A stretch of 64,000 nt of DNA from Acinetobacter sp. ANC 4204. Its GTDB lineage: Bacteria; Pseudomonadota; Gammaproteobacteria; Pseudomonadales; Moraxellaceae. Numbering within the stretch: position 1 is the stretch's first letter; every line of letters begins with the position of its first letter. The DNA is taken from NCBI RefSeq assembly GCF_002135205.1, contig NZ_NEFZ01000001.1:434001-498000 (forward strand). Direction: 5' to 3'. Below, in pieces: positions 62,893 to 64,000 of the stretch. A program made the translations under genes and the position numbers. The notes beneath the pieces are model-generated. The model worked only from the letters and a program-made list of their open reading frames with translations, had not been told where the DNA came from and did no database searches.

Positions 62893-62922
62893 AAAAACCC
62901 ACTCCATTCGAGTGGGTTTTTT
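62893..62922 (+). terminator. Terminator after tRNA-Asn 4
   Basis: AAAACCCACTC-CATTC-GAGTGGGTTTT hairpin (27 bases) with T-run. Confidence 0.88.
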
Positions 62923-62941
62923 CTTTGCGATAGAAAATATT

Positions 62942-63409
62942 GTGTTCAATCTGAGTCAAATCATCTTTTTTATCATCGGCTGCTTCGCCACTATTATCTT
63001 AGTGATGATGGTCTACCCTGACCTGTTTCGCTCTAAGCAAAAATTTTATGCCAAACACGTCATTACGCCGTTTGAACGTAAAATGTTTATTCGCTTAAAA
63101 GAAGCCTTTCCGCGCTATCATATTCTCGCTCAAGTTTCATTTAGTTCGTTGATTACCAGTGATCACTATAAAATACGGGCCAAATTTAACCGTAAAGTTA
63201 CCGATTTTGTTTTATTGAATGAGCAATTGGATGTGGTGGTCATTATTGAGTTGGATGACCCTTCCCACCTAGGCAAAGAACAAGAAGATGCAGAGCGTGA
63301 TGCGATGTTGAATGAAGCAGGTTATATGGTTCTACGTTTTACTGAAATTCCCAGCATACGACAATTACACAAACAACTGGATTATTATGCTTCTGCAAAA
63401 AGCGCATAG
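62942..63409 (+). CDS. DUF2726-domain membrane-anchored protein
   Basis: 155 residues if it starts at GTG 62942, which gives one N-terminal helix (VFNLSQIIFFIIGCFATIILVMMV) then the DUF2726 domain: RLKEAFPRYHILAQVSFSSLI, FNRKVTDFVLLNEQLDVVVIIELDDPSH and AERDAMLNEAGYMVLRF. The D...E-x pattern resembles restriction-like nuclease folds. A longer reading enters the tRNA gene and is artefactual; ATG at 63005 would drop the helix. Function unknown. Confidence 0.75.
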   Translation: MFNLSQIIFFIIGCFATIILVMMVYPDLFRSKQKFYAKHVITPFERKMFIRLKEAFPRYHILAQVSFSSLITSDHYKIRAKFNRKVTDFVLLNEQLDVVVIIELDDPSHLGKEQEDAERDAMLNEAGYMVLRFTEIPSIRQLHKQLDYYASAKSA

Positions 63410-63410
63410 G

Positions 63411-63641
63411 CTAGCGCTCTACTGCTCCACTCGCCTTTTGTTCTGCTAATCGCTTTTCAGCCGCCATTTTTTCTTGAATGAGTTGCTGCTGCTTCTCTTT
63501 AATCCGTTGATATTCAGCCTGGTTTTTCGCATCACTTTTTACTGCTACATAGGCCATCGTCAAAATAAAAAGCGGGATCACAATTCCTAGACTTGCCACC
63601 AGTATGACTTTTGGGCTTAATTTATTTGCTGATTTCACCAT
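63411..63641 (-). CDS. Small membrane protein with coiled coil
   Basis: 76 residues from the ATG at 63641, with AGG six bases upstream. One transmembrane helix (about 12-32, VILVASLGIVIPLFILTMAYV) and a charged helical tail (NQAEYQRIKEKQQQLIQEKMAAEKRLAEQK) that likely forms a coiled coil. No family recognised. Convergent with the DUF2726 gene with one base between them. Confidence 0.7.
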   Translation of the reverse strand: MVKSANKLSPKVILVASLGIVIPLFILTMAYVAVKSDAKNQAEYQRIKEKQQQLIQEKMAAEKRLAEQKASGAVER

Positions 63642-63693
63642 AATAAGCCTATTTTTCACATATTAAAATTTCAATGGGCCAACACTATAACAA

Positions 63694-63719
63694 AAAGAGC
63701 CTTAATCATGAGGCTCTTT
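63694..63719 (-). terminator. Terminator after the edge-truncated gene
   Basis: AAAGAGCCT-CATGATTA-AGGCTCTTT stem, T-run on the minus strand. Confidence 0.8.
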
Positions 63720-63744
63720 CTACAATCAAATCATTCCATCTATA

Positions 63745-64000
63745 CTATGATGGCACGATACCTGTGCAATGTTGGTTGCTACTCGCATCTTTTTCTGCAT
63801 CAGTTAACACTATACCTGTCCCCGCAGACATATAAGTCTGTATAAAATCAACCGCATTTGCATTTTGACAAACAATAGCTTGGGTGTGACTCGCATTCGG
63901 TACAATCGTTAATTTATAACCATCAGCATAAGCCTGTTGTGGGAAGTAGCTGGTCGCGTTCGCTTTCATGTTTGCATATAAGGCTTGTGTTACCACAGGC
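63745..64000 (-). CDS. 3' end of a gene cut by the window edge, possible alpha/beta hydrolase
   Basis: The last 84 codons or so. The reading frame continues open to the edge, so the apparent GTG start is not the real one. TIVPNASHTQAIVCQNANAVDFIQTYMSAGTG looks like the region of a catalytic His in a secreted lipase or esterase, but the sequence is too short to be sure. Two Cys suggest a disulfide and export. Confidence 0.45.
   Translation of the reverse strand, partial: PVVTQALYANMKANATSYFPQQAYADGYKLTIVPNASHTQAIVCQNANAVDFIQTYMSAGTGIVLTDAEKDASSNQHCTGIVPS

Noticed and set aside
62771-62941. N-terminal extension of the DUF2726 gene into tRNA-Asn 4
   Set aside because: The extra residues are again translated tRNA and promoter sequence; the gene begins after the terminator.
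1-64000. CRISPR arrays, IS elements, rRNA operons
   Set aside because: No regularly spaced direct repeats, transposase-like ORFs or rRNA-like sequence were found.

Overview
The window looks like a chromosome segment of an Acinetobacter species (Moraxellaceae, Gammaproteobacteria). The DNA is AT-rich. The housekeeping blocks (rpsB-tsf with a divergent map, lptM-lysA-dapF-xerC, gyrA, etfBA, serC, radA, sodA/sodB, queF) resemble Acinetobacter proteins, and short T-rich hairpin terminators follow most operons. No plasmid backbone, IS element or CRISPR array was seen.

Region 1 (1 to about 12.9 kb) is one end of a P2-like prophage. The minus strand carries I, J, W, V, S, R, a small lysis-position ORF, an endolysin, two holin-like proteins, X, L, M, N and O. 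The plus strand carries P (terminase ATPase) and Q (portal). Beyond Q lie a convergent small ORF, a HicAB toxin-antitoxin pair with its own promoter and operators, a C-rich cos-like patch, about 700 bp of AT-rich DNA without genes, and a tRNA-Arg(CCG) whose 3' end faces the prophage and is a likely attachment target. No integrase, repressor or replication gene lies on this side. Two copies of one 21-bp dyad element sit upstream of V and P and are probably late-promoter activator sites.

Region 2 (13 to 24.7 kb) holds a YadGH-type ABC exporter, queF, a conserved unknown protein, lytic transglycosylase MltB, an RlpA-like protein, an araC-azlC-azlD cluster, a DUF3465 protein, tsf and rpsB with an S2-type leader, and map.

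Region 3 (24.7 to 32 kb) is a transport block: a long OmpW-family protein, a nitrate/nitrite MFS transporter, an alginate-export-family porin, a second MFS transporter followed by a tiny membrane protein, and a TauD-type dioxygenase. The nitrate transporter has a sigma-54-type promoter followed by two hexaloop hairpins of the kind bound by ANTAR antiterminators such as NasT. This is the most interesting regulatory signal in the window.

Region 4 (32 to 49 kb) contains serC, a four-gene TolC/HlyD/two-permease exporter with no ATPase gene beside it, a lipoprotein, gyrA with two extra segments in its C-terminal domain, a membrane protein, etfBA, a LysE exporter divergent from an Lrp-type regulator, a broken GNAT acetyltransferase gene, a small unknown gene and xerC.

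Region 5 (49 to 64 kb) contains dapF-lysA-lptM, a CycA-type permease, an AgcS-type sodium:amino-acid symporter, radA, a Tim44-like membrane protein, a DegS/AlgW-type protease, a Nif3-family protein, a manganese-type sodA with a possible Fur box, an iron-type sodB, four tRNA-Asn(GTT) genes, a DUF2726 protein, a small membrane protein and the 3' end of a gene cut by the window edge.
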